A stretch of 51,529 bases of DNA, taken from the NCBI GenBank assembly GCA_019352035.1, contig JABBNZ010000019.1, positions 1 to 51,529 on the forward strand. Reading direction: 5' to 3'. Positions 50,567 through 51,529 of this stretch are shown here, in pieces. A program made the translations under genes and the position numbers. The stretch is from Pseudomonadota bacterium. GTDB taxonomy: Bacteria > Pseudomonadota > Gammaproteobacteria > Steroidobacterales > Steroidobacteraceae. Each line of letters starts with the position of its first letter. Positions within the stretch are counted from its first letter, which is position 1. The notes below the pieces were generated by a model. That model ran no database searches, had not been told where the DNA came from, and saw only the letters and a list, made by a program, of their open reading frames with translations.

Positions 50567-51529
50567 TCAGTCATCCCCGGTATTCACCACGAAACCGTGC
50601 TCGCGCATGCCGGCCGCGATCTGTCCGATGAGCTGCGGCCAGTTGACGCGGGTCACGTTGCCGATGATGTCGAGTCGCGGGATGCCGCTGCCCTTCACCA
50701 GATAATAGCCGCCGTCGGGCACCGGTCCCGCCCCCGACATCGCGCAGACCTCGTTCTGCAACCGGCAGCCGATGCCGATGCGGCCGTAGTGAAAGGTGTG
50801 AAAGAACCTGAGGACCCCGGATTCCAGCGCCGCCGTCACCGCGCCGGAGCTGCCGCCGAGACCCGCGATGCGCGTCACGGCATTCTGGCTGATGCGGTGC
50901 GGCGAGCGATCGCCGGGCATCGTGTAGAGCCGGGCGTCGAAGGCGACCGGAGACCAGTCGAAAAGCTGAAGGCCGCTCACGTCGGCATCGACACGACCGG
51001 TCATGAAGCCGAAGGCGAACGTATGAGTCACGAGATCGAGATCGAGGCCGCGCGCCCGCACGTCCGCCGAGAGGCTCGGAAACGGACCGAGGGGATTCTG
51101 AAGGACGATGTGGCTGCCCGTGATCGTGCCATCGAAGACTTTGGCCACGAGGTCGCCGTCGAAAGTCAGCTCGTGGTTGCGGTAGCGCACGAGAGGAATG
51201 TGACCGGAGACCGTACCGCTCATGACCGGCCAGCCGAAGGCCTTGGAGAGCCGAGGCATGCTGATGGGCGTCACGTCGGCGTCGAAATCGACCTTCGCCT
51301 GTGGGGTGCCGAGGTCCCGTCCGACCAGGGTGTGCACGATGACCGCGCCGTCGACGACGGGCAGGCGCGTGTTGCCGCCCAGCAGCGCGAAGTTGCGGTG
51401 CCAGGCGAAGAAGCGCAGCCGCACCGGGCCGCCGCTCAGGCCGTAGGCCGCGGCGCGCTGCCAGGTGATTTCGGACTGCGCCACCGCCGCCCCGGGGACG
51501 GCGGTCCAGTGGATGTTGCCGCTCGCGTG
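50567..51529 (-). CDS. YdbH-like AsmA/TamB-related protein, C-terminal part
   Basis: The 320 residues in the window are the C-terminal part of a long beta-rich envelope protein; the 5' end lies beyond the window. Repeating beta segments (LSADVRARGLDLDLVTHTF, VDADVSGLQLFDWSPVAFDARLYT, RRISQNAVTRIAGLGG-like) and the end YYLVKGSGIPRLDIIGNVTRVNWPQLIGQI fit the YdbH dicarboxylate-transport/AsmA-like family, which bridges inner and outer membranes for phospholipid movement in E. coli. The DUF1318 gene downstream supports the assignment. Confidence 0.8.
   Translation of the reverse strand, partial: HASGNIHWTAVPGAAVAQSEITWQRAAAYGLSGGPVRLRFFAWHRNFALLGGNTRLPVVDGAVIVHTLVGRDLGTPQAKVDFDADVTPISMPRLSKAFGWPVMSGTVSGHIPLVRYRNHELTFDGDLVAKVFDGTITGSHIVLQNPLGPFPSLSADVRARGLDLDLVTHTFAFGFMTGRVDADVSGLQLFDWSPVAFDARLYTMPGDRSPHRISQNAVTRIAGLGGSSGAVTAALESGVLRFFHTFHYGRIGIGCRLQNEVCAMSGAGPVPDGGYYLVKGSGIPRLDIIGNVTRVNWPQLIGQIAAGMREHGFVVNTGDD

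Overview
The window is GC-rich, densely packed bacterial chromosome with no phage, transposase, tRNA or rRNA gene that I can see. The order LysM lipoprotein / def-fmt-rsmB-DUF4390-ntrY-ntrX, the E. coli-type gshA, split-subunit pnt, priA-argS-SPOR, FadI-type thiolase and a YdbH/YdbL-like pair all point to a Gammaproteobacterium. The very high GC and frequent TTG/GTG starts suggest the Steroidobacteraceae/Nevskiales/Xanthomonadales side of the class; that placement is inference, not shown by a marker gene.

Layout. 1-212: two tandem copies of a structured hairpin repeat (family F1). 212-9206: LysM lipoprotein (-), then an N-formylmethionine/rRNA methylation/NtrYX block (+). 9335-11617: a receiver-GAF-GGDEF-EAL cyclic-di-GMP protein. 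11621-16353 (-): priA-argS-SPOR. 16465-18523 (+): an ECF-type sigma factor, DUF3619 putative anti-sigma protein, a small exported protein and a DUF3106 protein. 18600-22397 (-): periplasmic cyclophilin and the three pnt transhydrogenase subunits. 22473-27843 (+): HNH nuclease, 5'-3' exonuclease, fructosamine kinase and an acetyl-CoA synthetase with an unusual histone-like basic tail. 27847-29735 (-): a TIR-membrane protein, a small membrane protein and YbjQ. 29979-30681 (+): an orphan HI1420-type antidote with an overlapping unknown gene. 30705-35948 (-): cytochrome b561-YceI fusion, VOC protein, ferrochelatase, GabD-like dehydrogenase and dienelactone hydrolase. 36138-39303 (+): FadI-like thiolase and a cNMP-binding patatin. 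39418-41018 (-): mannitol dehydrogenase family gene preceded by a glutathione transferase remnant. 41165-42703 (+): GH39-like glycosidase. 42761-45344 (-): DGPF/YCII protein, ECF42-type sigma factor and MTA phosphorylase. 45461-49763 (+): gshA, an ABC exporter pair and an ATP-grasp ligase. 49727-51529 (-): DUF1318/YdbL lipoprotein and the 3' part of a YdbH-like gene.

Most genes are housekeeping. The most unusual material is (i) the F1 repeat: all three copies whose start lies in the window sit a few to about 40 bases after a gene stop, in the sense orientation, and share conserved linkers while their hairpin stems change on both sides; (ii) a second hairpin family, F2, one copy of which separates ntrY from ntrX; (iii) an NtrX whose Walker A, Walker B and GAFTGA positions are all degenerate; (iv) the Arg/Lys-rich, acid-free tail on acetyl-CoA synthetase; (v) the TIR membrane protein with a TolB-N-like periplasmic end; and (vi) evidence for a CTG start in the VOC gene and for an internally deleted GST gene translationally coupled to the dehydrogenase.
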